Shown one piece after another: positions 1-8,800 of a DNA stretch of 64,000 nt. Source of the DNA: JBBDJB01 sp040880125 (lineage in GTDB: Bacteria; Planctomycetota; Planctomycetia; Pirellulales; JBBDJB01); the NCBI GenBank assembly GCA_040880125.1, contig JBBDJB010000046.1, forward strand, positions 20,120 to 84,119. Reading direction: 5' to 3'. Below the pieces are notes generated by a model. The model had not been told where the DNA came from. It saw only the letters and a list, made by a program, of their open reading frames with translations, and made no database searches. Both the position numbers and the translations under genes were made by a program. Every line of letters begins with the position of its first letter. Within the stretch, counting starts at the first letter, position 1.

Positions 1-60
1 ATACCGCCCCTGGTGCTCGACGACGGCCACGGCGATCGCGATGGGTACTTCTTGTGGCAT
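1..60 (-). CDS. NUDIX (MutT-like) hydrolase, N-terminal fragment running off the window
   Basis: A minus-strand ATG at 58-60 opens a frame that stays open to the window edge and reads MPQEVPIAIAVAVVEHQGRY. The pattern of an alternating hydrophobic first strand followed by a small turn (EHQGRY) is the usual start of MutT-type NUDIX proteins, which hydrolyse nucleoside diphosphates linked to another moiety. The NUDIX box itself lies outside the window, so the family call is inference from 20 residues. No clear Shine-Dalgarno is visible upstream. Confidence 0.45.
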   Translation of the reverse strand, partial: MPQEVPIAIAVAVVEHQGRY

Positions 61-246
61 GATAGGCGGGCACCGGCCGGTAAGGGCAACATTTCGGGGC
101 GCCACGGCGAGCTTGTCCCCGTGCCCACTGGAGCAGGGTTGAACCCATTAGTCGTGGAAACTCAGTTGGACCTGGTGCCTTACGACCTCGTTAATGTTGC
201 CCGCATTTCCCGCGGCTGATCGGTCACCAATTCAGCGACGACTATT

Positions 247-332
247 CTCCCTCTCCCTTTGGGAGAGGGCCGGGGAGAGGGTTTGTCGCTACTTGCGAAG
301 ACTCCACGCACAGACAGGAATGTCTGTGCCAC
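247..332. repeat. Dispersed intergenic repeat pair (module A + module B)
   Basis: Positions 247-281 hold a pyrimidine-rich block followed by its approximate complement (CTCCCTCTCCC then GGGAGAGGG and GGGGAGAGGG). Positions 308-332 hold a perfect hairpin, GCACAGACA-ggaa-TGTCTGTGC. Both modules recur elsewhere in intergenic DNA: 5692-5767, 23480-23546, 28891-28957, 36388-36412, 51815-51839 and 53603-53641. Here they lie just downstream of fabI, so module B could also act as a transcript-end hairpin. The rest of 61-346 shows no gene. Confidence 0.8.
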
Positions 333-346
333 CGGCTGAATAACTC

Positions 347-1168
347 TCACGACTTCTTCAACTGATCAAGCATCCGCCCGGGCGAGCCCATGATGTTGTA
401 ACCGCCGTCGATATGCATGATCTCGCCCGTTACGCCACCCGACATCTCCGAGAGCAGAAACGCGCCGCAACGTCCGACTTCCTCGTGTGTGACGTTCCGC
501 CCGAGCGGCGCCATCTGTTCGTACAACACAAGCATGTCATCCACTCCGGCGCCGCGCCCGGCCAAGGTACGCACCGGACCGGCGCTCAGCGCGTTGACGC
601 GGATGCCGCGGGGCCCGAGCTCGTACGCCAGGTAGCGCACCGATGCATCGAGGGCCGCCTTGCAAATGCCCATCACGTTGTAGCCTGGCACCGCCTTCTC
701 GCCGCCAAAGTACGTCATCGTCAAGATTGCCGCGCCGTCGGCCAGCACGTCGCGCGCAGCACACGCCACCGACAGCAGGCTGTACGCGCTGATCTCCATC
801 GCCATCTTGAATCCGTCGCGGCTGGTCTCAATCGTGTCGCGCTTCAAGTCGTCCATCGATGCGAAGGCGATCGAATGCAACAGGAAGTCGATCTTGCCGA
901 ACTTGTCGGCTGTCGTCTTCATCACCTCGGCGGTGTTTTCGTCATTCGACACATCCAGCGGAACCAGGAATTTGGCCGCTGGGTTTTTCTCGGTGAGTTG
1001 CTCGACACGTCGCCGGTTCCGCTGCCGGGGGTCGTCCGGGCGGTCGGGCAGGTGCGTGAAGCCGCACTCGCCGCCGCCTTCCATAATCTGCTGGGCGATT
1101 GCCCAGGCGATGGAGTGATCGTTCGCCACGCCCAGGATCAGTCCCTGTTTGCCTTCAAAGAGCCCCAC
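347..1168 (-). CDS. fabI: Enoyl-[acyl-carrier-protein] reductase (NADH), FabI
   Basis: Catalyses the last reductive step of each round of type II fatty acid elongation in the cytoplasm, reducing trans-2-enoyl-ACP with NAD(P)H. The protein of 273 residues has the FabI-type dinucleotide-binding start GVANDHSIAWAIA. The active-site pair is spaced as in FabI: Tyr153 (TMTYF), then Tyr163-x6-Lys170 (YNVMGICK). It ends with the expected substrate-loop region (NALSAGPVRTLAG) and a GGYNIMG tail. The frame is open for 96 more codons upstream, but I place the start at the GTG at 1166-1168. A GGAGG lies 8 nt before it, homology starts there, and the upstream translation is Arg/Ser-rich and unlike FabI. 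It is divergent from the sigma-54 activator gene. Confidence 0.93.
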   Translation of the reverse strand: MGLFEGKQGLILGVANDHSIAWAIAQQIMEGGGECGFTHLPDRPDDPRQRNRRRVEQLTEKNPAAKFLVPLDVSNDENTAEVMKTTADKFGKIDFLLHSIAFASMDDLKRDTIETSRDGFKMAMEISAYSLLSVACAARDVLADGAAILTMTYFGGEKAVPGYNVMGICKAALDASVRYLAYELGPRGIRVNALSAGPVRTLAGRGAGVDDMLVLYEQMAPLGRNVTHEEVGRCGAFLLSEMSGGVTGEIMHIDGGYNIMGSPGRMLDQLKKS

Positions 1169-1520
1169 AATCGAATCCTCCCAAGATGCGCGGCCAGTGC
1201 GGCGAGCGCGTCGGCGGCTCGCGACCTTCGCAAGATACTCCGCGGGTCGAGTTCGAGAAAGGGCCACGGGCCCGTACGCCCGGTGTCCGTTCGCGAATGC
1301 CACCGGCCCGCGCGATGGGTGTTGCGAAGCGGGTTTCACGCCGGCGACTATTGCTCCGGGCAGAAACCGCTCCGCCGACCGCCGGTCCGGAGCCCCGCAG
1401 CGATGTATCAAATGAGCTCCTCCAGTTGTTGTCGATTTGATGACGAGTGAATACACTTACTGTAGCGGATTCGGGATCGCACCGGCCCCAAACTGCTCCG
1501 CGTCCGAAATCTGGAACACC

Positions 1521-3440
1521 ATGAACAGGAACAACTTAAACAGCACGGCGTCCGACCGAACAGCCGACTTGTTGAGCGACATCGTAGCTTGGTCGGTCCA
1601 ATTGTCCGACCCTGGTGAGGTGCTTACCGCTTTTCTAGCCGCCGCTCGGGAGTCATTCGGAGTTGAGCTGGCGGCCCTGGCCATCGCCAAGGACGGCCGC
1701 TGGTCGGCGCGGTGGAGCGCCGGTGCTGAGCGCCGCCTGCCGGAGTCGCTGTTGGCCGACGCACTCGACAAAGAAACGCTCGTCGTCGCCGAGCACTGGT
1801 TGGCCGCTCCACTCGCGCCGCTCGACCGCGGCGAAGTCGTCCTCGTCGGTACCACACGCTCGGGCGAGCTATTGCGGATGATCGTGCCCGCCCTGGCCAG
1901 CGCGGTGGCGGCCGTTCGCCAGCGGTCGGCCGCCGCTCGCCGCTTGCGCCGGCTGGAAACGATCCTCGAGATCGCGCAGCAGTGGTACCGTACAAACGAA
2001 ACCGAGGCGCTGCTTGTTCAGATGGCCCGCGCCGCCACACAACTGTTGCACGCGGACCGCGCGAGCATCTTCCTTTGGGATCGCGCGAACCGGCTGTTGG
2101 TCGGCCGGCCCGCCCTGGGAATTGAAGACGGCGAACTTCGCATCCCCGACGACACTGGCATCGTGGGCGACGTCGTTCGCACCGGCAGACCGCGGCGACT
2201 TTCGGCCGACTCGCCTCAACCCAAACTCGCGCCCGAAGTCACCCGGCGGTTGGCGTACAAAACCAAGACGCTGCTGTGCGTCCCGCTGGTCACCTCAGAC
2301 GGCCGCATGCTGGGCGCGTTCGAAGTTCTCAACAAGCGCTCCGGCGATTTCACCGATGAAGACGAACAAGGGCTGGTCGAGTTGGCTTCCCATGCGGCCA
2401 TCGCCCTGGAGAACACTCGGCAGTTCGAGCAGCTTCTGGCGGCGCACCGGCAGATCGTCGACCAGGCCGCCGACCAGGTGCGGATGGTCGGCCAAAGCCC
2501 GGCCATCGAGGCGCTGCGCTCTACGGTCGCCCGCGTCGCGGATACGGAACTGGCGATCCTGATTCTCGGCGAGAATGGTACGGGCAAGGAGGTCGTCAGT
2601 CGCTCGGTCCACTATTTGAGCCGCCGCCGCGATCAGCCATTCATCGCGGTCAATTGCGCCGCAATCACCGAAACGCTGCTGGAAAGCGAGCTTTTCGGTC
2701 ACGAGAAGGGGGCCTTCACCGACGCCCATCAGTCGCGGCCCGGCAAGTTCGAGCTCGCCTCCGGCGGCACGTTGTTCCTCGATGAGATCGGCGACCTCAG
2801 CCCCGGCGGTCAGGCGAAGTTGCTGCGCGTGCTGGAAGAGAAGGTCGTCGTACGCGTCGGTGGATCGACGCCGATTCATACTGACGCCCGCGTACTGGCG
2901 GCCACGAATCAGAACCTGGCCGAGATGGTCCGCCGCAAAGACTTTCGCGAGGACCTTTACTTCCGGCTGAACGTGGTCACGCTGGAACTGCCGCCGCTGC
3001 GCGAGCGCGGCGAGGACGTGCTGCTACTGGCGGGGCACTTTCTGGATGACTTCTGCGAGCACGCCCGGCGAAAGGTGCCGAAGTTCACCGCGGCGGCCCG
3101 CAAGCGTCTGCTGCGTCACACCTGGCCCGGCAATGTCCGCGAGCTGCGCAACCTGATGGAGCGGCTGGCATACCTGGTGCCCGGTGACACGATCGATGCG
3201 GACGACTTGGCGTTCATCATTTCGCCGCCTCGCGCCGGCGCGGACAGCATCGACGCCGACCTGCCGCTGGCCGACGCGACGCAGCAGTTTCAAGTCCGAT
3301 ACATCAACCAGGCGATCGACCGCATGCGGGGCCACATGGGCGAAGCGGCCGAGCAGCTAGGTCTGCACCGCTCAAACCTGTACCGCAAGATGCGCTCCCT
3401 CGACATGCCCACCCGCAAGGACGCGGGCGACTCGCGGTAA
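1521..3440 (+). CDS. Sigma-54-dependent transcriptional activator with GAF sensor
   Basis: A bacterial enhancer-binding protein of 639 residues that would remodel RNA polymerase-sigma54 closed complexes. A GAF domain occupies about 155-300 (VPLVTSDGRMLGAFEVLN near its end), and the first 150 residues may be a second, degenerate GAF. The AAA+ domain spans about 325-560, with Walker A GENGTGKE (350-357), Walker B GGTLFLDEIG (415-424), an arginine-finger region FREDLYFRL (475-483) and WPGNVREL (535-542). A Fis-type helix-turn-helix ends the protein (GEAAEQLGLHRSNLYRKM). The sigma54-contact loop reads GAFTDA (397-402) instead of GAFTGA. The start at 1521 is chosen because the 28 upstream codons look non-coding. 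There is no histidine-kinase neighbour, so the signal is probably a small molecule sensed by GAF. Confidence 0.9.
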   Translation: MNRNNLNSTASDRTADLLSDIVAWSVQLSDPGEVLTAFLAAARESFGVELAALAIAKDGRWSARWSAGAERRLPESLLADALDKETLVVAEHWLAAPLAPLDRGEVVLVGTTRSGELLRMIVPALASAVAAVRQRSAAARRLRRLETILEIAQQWYRTNETEALLVQMARAATQLLHADRASIFLWDRANRLLVGRPALGIEDGELRIPDDTGIVGDVVRTGRPRRLSADSPQPKLAPEVTRRLAYKTKTLLCVPLVTSDGRMLGAFEVLNKRSGDFTDEDEQGLVELASHAAIALENTRQFEQLLAAHRQIVDQAADQVRMVGQSPAIEALRSTVARVADTELAILILGENGTGKEVVSRSVHYLSRRRDQPFIAVNCAAITETLLESELFGHEKGAFTDAHQSRPGKFELASGGTLFLDEIGDLSPGGQAKLLRVLEEKVVVRVGGSTPIHTDARVLAATNQNLAEMVRRKDFREDLYFRLNVVTLELPPLRERGEDVLLLAGHFLDDFCEHARRKVPKFTAAARKRLLRHTWPGNVRELRNLMERLAYLVPGDTIDADDLAFIISPPRAGADSIDADLPLADATQQFQVRYINQAIDRMRGHMGEAAEQLGLHRSNLYRKMRSLDMPTRKDAGDSR

Positions 3441-3592
3441 ATCGCTTTCCACGCCGGCCTTACTAAAAAGCTGCCAACGTGGGCAGCCGCGCCGGCCACC
3501 ATTTTCGCGCGATTGCGACCCTCGTTGGCCGCACCCTTGTCAGCGGGGGGAAAGCGTGTACCATGACGTATTCCGCGAACCAGCGGTCTTTC

Positions 3593-3665
3593 GCCCCCTT
3601 AGCTCAACTGGCAGAGCATCTGACTCTTAATCAGAGGGTTCATGGTTCGAGTCCATGAGGGGGCA
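3593..3665 (+). tRNA. tRNA-Lys (anticodon CUU)
   Basis: A cloverleaf of 73 nt. The acceptor stem GCCCCCT pairs perfectly with AGGGGGC, with discriminator A. The D-arm is AGCTCAACTGGCAGAGCA, and the anticodon stem CTGA/TCAG encloses loop CTCTTAA with anticodon CTT. The T-arm is ATGG TTCGAGT CCAT. The 3' CCA is not encoded. It stands alone and is followed by a rho-independent terminator. Confidence 0.97.
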
Positions 3666-3722
3666 CTCAGTGGTCGGCCGGTCGGCCTGTATCTCTGCCG
3701 ACATGACCTCCGGAGACTGGTG

Positions 3723-3749
3723 AACCCCGGCATGCTCCGGGGTTGTTTT
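3723..3749 (+). terminator. Rho-independent terminator after tRNA-Lys
   Basis: AACCCCGG and CCGGGGTT form an 8-bp GC-rich stem around a 6-nt loop, followed by GTTTT. It sits about 58 nt beyond the tRNA 3' end and points in its direction. Confidence 0.75.
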
Positions 3750-3853
3750 GCGCTTGGCTGTCTTCGAGCGGCTCATCCGTTCTCGACCCGCTTGACGGTA
3801 GCGTCTTGGGGAGAAGGATTGTCCGCTCCGGATGCTTTCCGATTGGATGCCCC

Positions 3854-5488
3854 TCAAGGCTGGCCGTTCTCCGCGCCGGCCGCCTGCTGCATTGCCTCAA
3901 GTTGCCGATTCCACACCGCCTCCAACTCCTTCACTCTTTGCGGTTGGGCGGCAGCCAAATTGCGCGACTCGGCCCGGTCGGTGCGCATGTCGTAAAGTTC
4001 CCAAGGCTGGCCCTTGGCCGCCACTAGCTTCCAATCGCCAACGCGTACCGCCCGATTCCCTTCGTGCAGCCACCACAGGTGGTCATGCTGGAGGCGGACG
4101 TCCTCATGGAAGGCCGGCAGCAAACTACGGCCCGGAGCCGGCGGGATTGCCTGTCCGTTCCACCGGGCGGGCTTCTCGACGCCCGACACTTCCAAAATCG
4201 TCGGTACGAAGTCGATCACGTGCGACGGCATATGCCGCAGTTCGCCACGGGCCTTGATGCCTGCCGGCCAATGCACGACCAGCGGCGTGCTGATGCCGCC
4301 TTCGTGCACCCAGGTCTTATGGCGGCGGAAGGGCGTATTCGCCGCACTGGAAAACCCGGGGCCCAGGCACAAATAGCTGGCCGCGCTGCCCGGAGCGGCG
4401 CGGGGGTCGTGTCCGCCGTCGCGAACCATTATCTCGGCGCTGGCGCCGTTGTCCGAGGCGAAGAAGATCAGCGTATTGTCCAGCGCGCCCATCGACTCGA
4501 GTTGATCGAGAAGCCGGCCGATCTCGCGGTCCATCCGGTCGACCATGGCCGCGTGGATCGCCATCTTGGTCGCCTGAAAGCGCTGTTGCCGCGGGGTGAG
4601 GTTCTTCCACGGCAGCGGGCGATTGATCTCACCGCGACCCAGCCTGGCAAGTGCATTGGGATAGGGATACGGTGGCCCCACGTTGGGTTCCAGCCTGGAA
4701 AGGCTCGTGTTGACAATGCCCAGCTCCCGTTGACGAGCGAAGCGCCGCTGGCGCATCACGTTCCAACCCTCGACGTACTTGTCGCGGTATCGCTCGATGT
4801 CCTCGGGCAGCGCGTGCAGCGGGAAGTGGGGAGCGATGAACGCCACGTAATGAAAGAAGGGGCGATCCGCGTAGTCCTCCGCGTGTTCGCGGAGGCAGTC
4901 GATGGCGTGATCGACGGTGGCCATCGTGGCATAGTAGTCGCCTTCATCATCGGCGGGCGTGATAGGTACATCGTCCAGAAAGTTCCCGGCCGCCGTGAAG
5001 AAATTGGCTTGATTCTTCATGAGCAAGGACCGGTCGAAGCCGGCCGCCAGCACCGGTCCGTCGACGTGCCACTTGCCGCTGTGGTAGTTGCGATAGCCGT
5101 GAGGCCTGAGAAAGTCGGGCAGCAATCGCGCCCACTCGGGACGTTTCCCGCCGTGTCCGCCGCCGAAGCCGGGCAGCGCATCGCGCCGTACCTGCTGGGC
5201 GTAGTAGCCGGTCAAGAGTGCCGCCCGAGTCGGCCAGCAACGGGCCGTATTGTAAAACTGCGTGAAGCGAAGGCCCCCGGCCGCGAGCCGGTCGAGGTTG
5301 GGGGTTTCGATCTCGCCGCCATAGCAGCCCACGTCGGAATAGCCCATGTCGTCGGTAAGAATAAAGACGATGTTCGGGCGGGACGCGCCGGCTTGTGCCG
5401 CGGCGGGTGTCGACGGCACGAGGCAGAGCGCGGCAAGCAGCGAGATCGGCAAGAGCGCCCGGGGCACCCAAGGTAGGTTGAGGCTCAT
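3854..5488 (-). CDS. Secreted arylsulfatase (formylglycine-dependent sulfatase)
   Basis: A type I sulfatase of 544 residues that would hydrolyse sulfate esters on carbohydrates or other sulfated substrates. The N-terminus is a classic signal peptide (ALLPISLLAALCLVPSTPAAAQA). The metal-binding Asp pair is at 46-47 (LTDDMG). The formylglycine motif is C84-W-P-T-R88 in TARCWPTRAALLTG. SGKWH and the later IFFASDNGA metal-site block are present. The ATG at 5488 is preferred because the signal peptide follows directly; 30 more upstream codons are open but look non-coding. It sits alone and, as for other Cys-type sulfatases, would need a formylglycine-generating enzyme encoded elsewhere. Confidence 0.92.
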   Translation of the reverse strand: MSLNLPWVPRALLPISLLAALCLVPSTPAAAQAGASRPNIVFILTDDMGYSDVGCYGGEIETPNLDRLAAGGLRFTQFYNTARCWPTRAALLTGYYAQQVRRDALPGFGGGHGGKRPEWARLLPDFLRPHGYRNYHSGKWHVDGPVLAAGFDRSLLMKNQANFFTAAGNFLDDVPITPADDEGDYYATMATVDHAIDCLREHAEDYADRPFFHYVAFIAPHFPLHALPEDIERYRDKYVEGWNVMRQRRFARQRELGIVNTSLSRLEPNVGPPYPYPNALARLGRGEINRPLPWKNLTPRQQRFQATKMAIHAAMVDRMDREIGRLLDQLESMGALDNTLIFFASDNGASAEIMVRDGGHDPRAAPGSAASYLCLGPGFSSAANTPFRRHKTWVHEGGISTPLVVHWPAGIKARGELRHMPSHVIDFVPTILEVSGVEKPARWNGQAIPPAPGRSLLPAFHEDVRLQHDHLWWLHEGNRAVRVGDWKLVAAKGQPWELYDMRTDRAESRNLAAAQPQRVKELEAVWNRQLEAMQQAAGAENGQP

Positions 5489-5691
5489 CGCGGTCTCCAA
5501 AGCGGCTGGTATTGTCAGGCGAATTGGTGCGGAAGTTGCGCAGTCGTGCGACACTGGATGCTGTATCCATCCTACCATACGCGGCGGTCAGATGACCGGG
5601 TGCGGGAACCAGCAGGGGTAGCTGAACCGGCAAGAATCCAACTCTCACCAGCGCGAGCAACGGCTTTGTCCGTGCAGCGGGCTCTGCACCG

Positions 5692-5767
5692 TGGCACAGA
5701 CATTCCTGTCGGGGCGTCTTTTTTCTTACTCCCCTCTCCCCAGCCCTCTCCCCGCGGGGGAGAGGGA
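5692..5767. repeat. Dispersed repeat pair in the 5489-5873 intergenic region
   Basis: TGGCACAGACATTCCTGTC at 5692-5710 is module B in inverted orientation relative to 308-332. The pyrimidine/purine palindrome of module A follows at 5729-5767. No gene is seen in the 385 nt between the sulfatase start and the end of the giant gene, so any sulfatase promoter must lie in its right part. Confidence 0.75.
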
Positions 5768-5873
5768 GCAAGGATGGGAGATGATCGCAGAAAGCGCGAC
5801 CGGCTGAAACTCGTGCGAGTTCAGCTTTGAAGAGATCGGTCCGCACGGCGGACACGATTTGCTTCGCCCTGAT

Positions 5874-8800
5874 TCATCGCCATGCGATCCAGTCAATGGA
5901 ATCGTCCTCGGCGAGCCGCTCGAAAGCACCGTCGAGCGAATCCAGGTCGAAGGAGTTGCCAAGTTTGCCTTGCGGTGGCGAAGTGCTTGCCCAAGGATCC
6001 GCCGCCAACCGCGCCGCGATCGGTTGGTTGGCAGCCGTGCCGAGCGCTTCGTGCAGGCGCCCGTTGACGTCGAATTGGTTGGACTTCGCCGTCGCCTTCG
6101 AGAAAGGCGATGTCGAGTAATCAGCCCCCGGTGCGAGCCGCGCGCCGGCATTGCCGGACGACGTGGCCGAGCCCGCCTGTTGCAGGACAACGACGTCATG
6201 GAGTTCGAACTGCGATTCACCACTGGCGTCGTCGGAATTATGCGGCGCAACCAGATCCGCCGAGAGAGGAGCCGCTGCGGCGGGATCATACTCGAGGACC
6301 CGCTTGGCAAGCGGACCGGTGCGGCCGCTGCCGTCGACCAGCACGGCGGCCAGGTGATTGATACCCCCTTCGGCCCCGGTCTTGGTCAACGTAACCGGGA
6401 TGTCGACCATGCCCGAGGAGCCGATCGTGGCCCCGTATTCGTTCACCACGATCGCCTTGTTCGATTCAAACGGGTCGATGTCGAAGCCGCCGCCGGGAAC
6501 GCCGCTCAGGTAGAGACCGCCTTCGATCACCGACAGCCGCACTGTGGCCCCAACAGGGCCGCTGATCCGGACAGTTTGGCTCGCGCTGCTGACCACCGTG
6601 GGAGTGCTGCCGACCCCGACGACCTGCATGGCGGGCATCGCAGGCGGAGCTTCCCCCAGCGTGTTCTGCGAGCCGATGACGCTCGAGGGCGTACCGAACA
6701 GCTCTGAGGTCAGCACGACGCCGTCGCTGAATTCGATCTCCACGAGGGAGCCGGCCAACTCCAGGCCGGAAACACTGCCCGACTCGGCAGGGCCCGGCTG
6801 AGCCGCGCCGCGAATGCTGGTGGGGTCGATGTCGATCGAGAAGGAGAAGAACTCGCCGGGATCGAAGTCGTCGAACTGGATTTCTAGCACGTCGAAACCG
6901 TCGTCGTGCGGCCGCATGTAGGTAAAGCCGGCCACCCCCGTGGCTGCGGCACCGGCGTTGGGCGTAAACCCCTTGCCGGCCGGATCGCCCGCGATGCCAT
7001 CGGGATCGAACACCATATCGGGAAAAATGGCGTGGCTCAGATCGATGAGGATCCGCTCGATTTGCCGGCCGTCGGGCGAGGTGTTCGTGAACTGGAAGGA
7101 GCCGTCGGTAAACGTGCTCGAGTTGTGGATCGTGCCGCCGGCGTTGACGACCACGTCGGCGGACGCGGTGGACGGCGCGTCGAAGCCTAAGAAGTCCCAC
7201 GAGGCTGATACGGGCGAAGAGGCGCCGCCACCCGTGGAGATGACGCCGATCGCGAGCACTTCGCTCAGCCATGACGCGGGGATGGAGATCGGCGATCCCA
7301 GCGCAACTTCGCTGCCCGCGACTCCGCCGGTGGTCGCACGGTAACCGGCCTGAACCGTCAGCGCAACCGGGTCGATTGTGAAGAATAGATCGACAAAGTC
7401 GGGACCGGGCATGGACAACGCATCGGTGGCCACGTTGGTCGCCACGGCGCCCAGTTCGCTGGTCACCTCGACCGTACCCCCGCTGTTGCCGGTCAGCACC
7501 AGCTTGACGTAGTTGTCCTGATCGCCGGTTCCGATGAAAAAGCCCATCTCCTGGCCAGCCTGCGGTATCACTCCGGCGAACGGGCCGCCGACGCTCGTGC
7601 GGGCGACAAACGGGGCCACGGCGCCGGAGGTATTCACCGCGAATTGGAACGCCTGCTCCTGGGTGTTGGTCGCGCCCAAGGCGGTGCCATCGGTCAACTG
7701 GTCGATCGTCAACACGCCCGCGGCACCGCCGGCTGTCAAGGCCGACGTATCGAACAGGTCCTGGTAATCGTCGACGCCGTTGGTCATTAGTCCGGTAAAG
7801 CCGAGGTTCAACAGTCCGCCGGCAGCAGGAGCGTCGTTTTCCCACGTGTACATCGTGTTGAGCGGAGTGGTCGTGCCATTGGCGGGGTCTACGGCGAACG
7901 GGTCCTGGTGGTCCAACTGCGAATCATTGTCGTCATCGTCATCGAGCAGGTCGGAGAGAAAATCCTCGTCCACGTCGGGCGGTGTATCCGCGGAGCTATT
8001 GGGGTTGGTGCCGTTGGCCAGTTCGTCGTCGTCCGAGTAGCCGTCGCAGTCGGCATCGCCTGCACAGCCACCGCCGGTGTTGCCGTCGAAGTCGTTGGGC
8101 TCCAGGATGATGATGGCATTCATTCCATGATCGGCGATCCAGACCGTGCCGGGAAATAGTCCAAAATCGTCCACCGCAATGATGTCGAGCGGTGCGGAGC
8201 CGACGTTGCTGACGAGGATCTCGTGCAGGTCCAGCGCATCGCCGGAGGCGTTTGGAGACAAGCGATGGACGGCATTGCCGCCCCACAGTGTTACCGTGAG
8301 CAAGTCTCCCTGCATTTGTCCGCCGAAGTTCGAGGCTGTGTATTCGGCGAGGCCATTGGTGGACTGATTGAAAGTGGCCAGAGCGTCCGGACCTTGCGGA
8401 ACCTCGAAAAAGCTCTCGACCGCATTGCCGCCCACCAGCGCGACCGGCGACTGTGGGTTGGAGGCATTGAAGGTCACGTCAACATTCGCCCGCACCGGGT
8501 TGGGGTGGCCGCCGTAGTAGCCGGGGCCCGTAATCCGTTGGAGGTTGTCGAGCGTGGTGACGCCCGGCTCGTTCACCTGGTTGGTCGCCAGGCCGGTAAC
8601 AGGATCGAGAATCGGAACGTCGCCCCAACCGGAGTTGGCGCCGTTGTCCACCGTCCACAGGTCGCCGGTCGAGCTCAAGACAATGTCATAGGGATTGCGA
8701 AAACCGGGCGCATAGATCTGGACCGGGCTGTCCGGCGCGAGGATCGCCTGATTTTGGCCGTTGTTGCCGCCGAAGACATCCTGAATGCCGCTGGCCAAGT

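Noticed and set aside
413..1450. Long plus-strand open frame antisense to fabI
   Set aside because: His/Arg/Gln-rich translation typical of antisense frames in GC-rich DNA; FabI motifs are on the minus strand.
4064..5476. 470-codon plus-strand frame over the sulfatase
   Set aside because: Antisense of a clear sulfatase with CxPxR and signal peptide; no recognisable domain on the plus strand.
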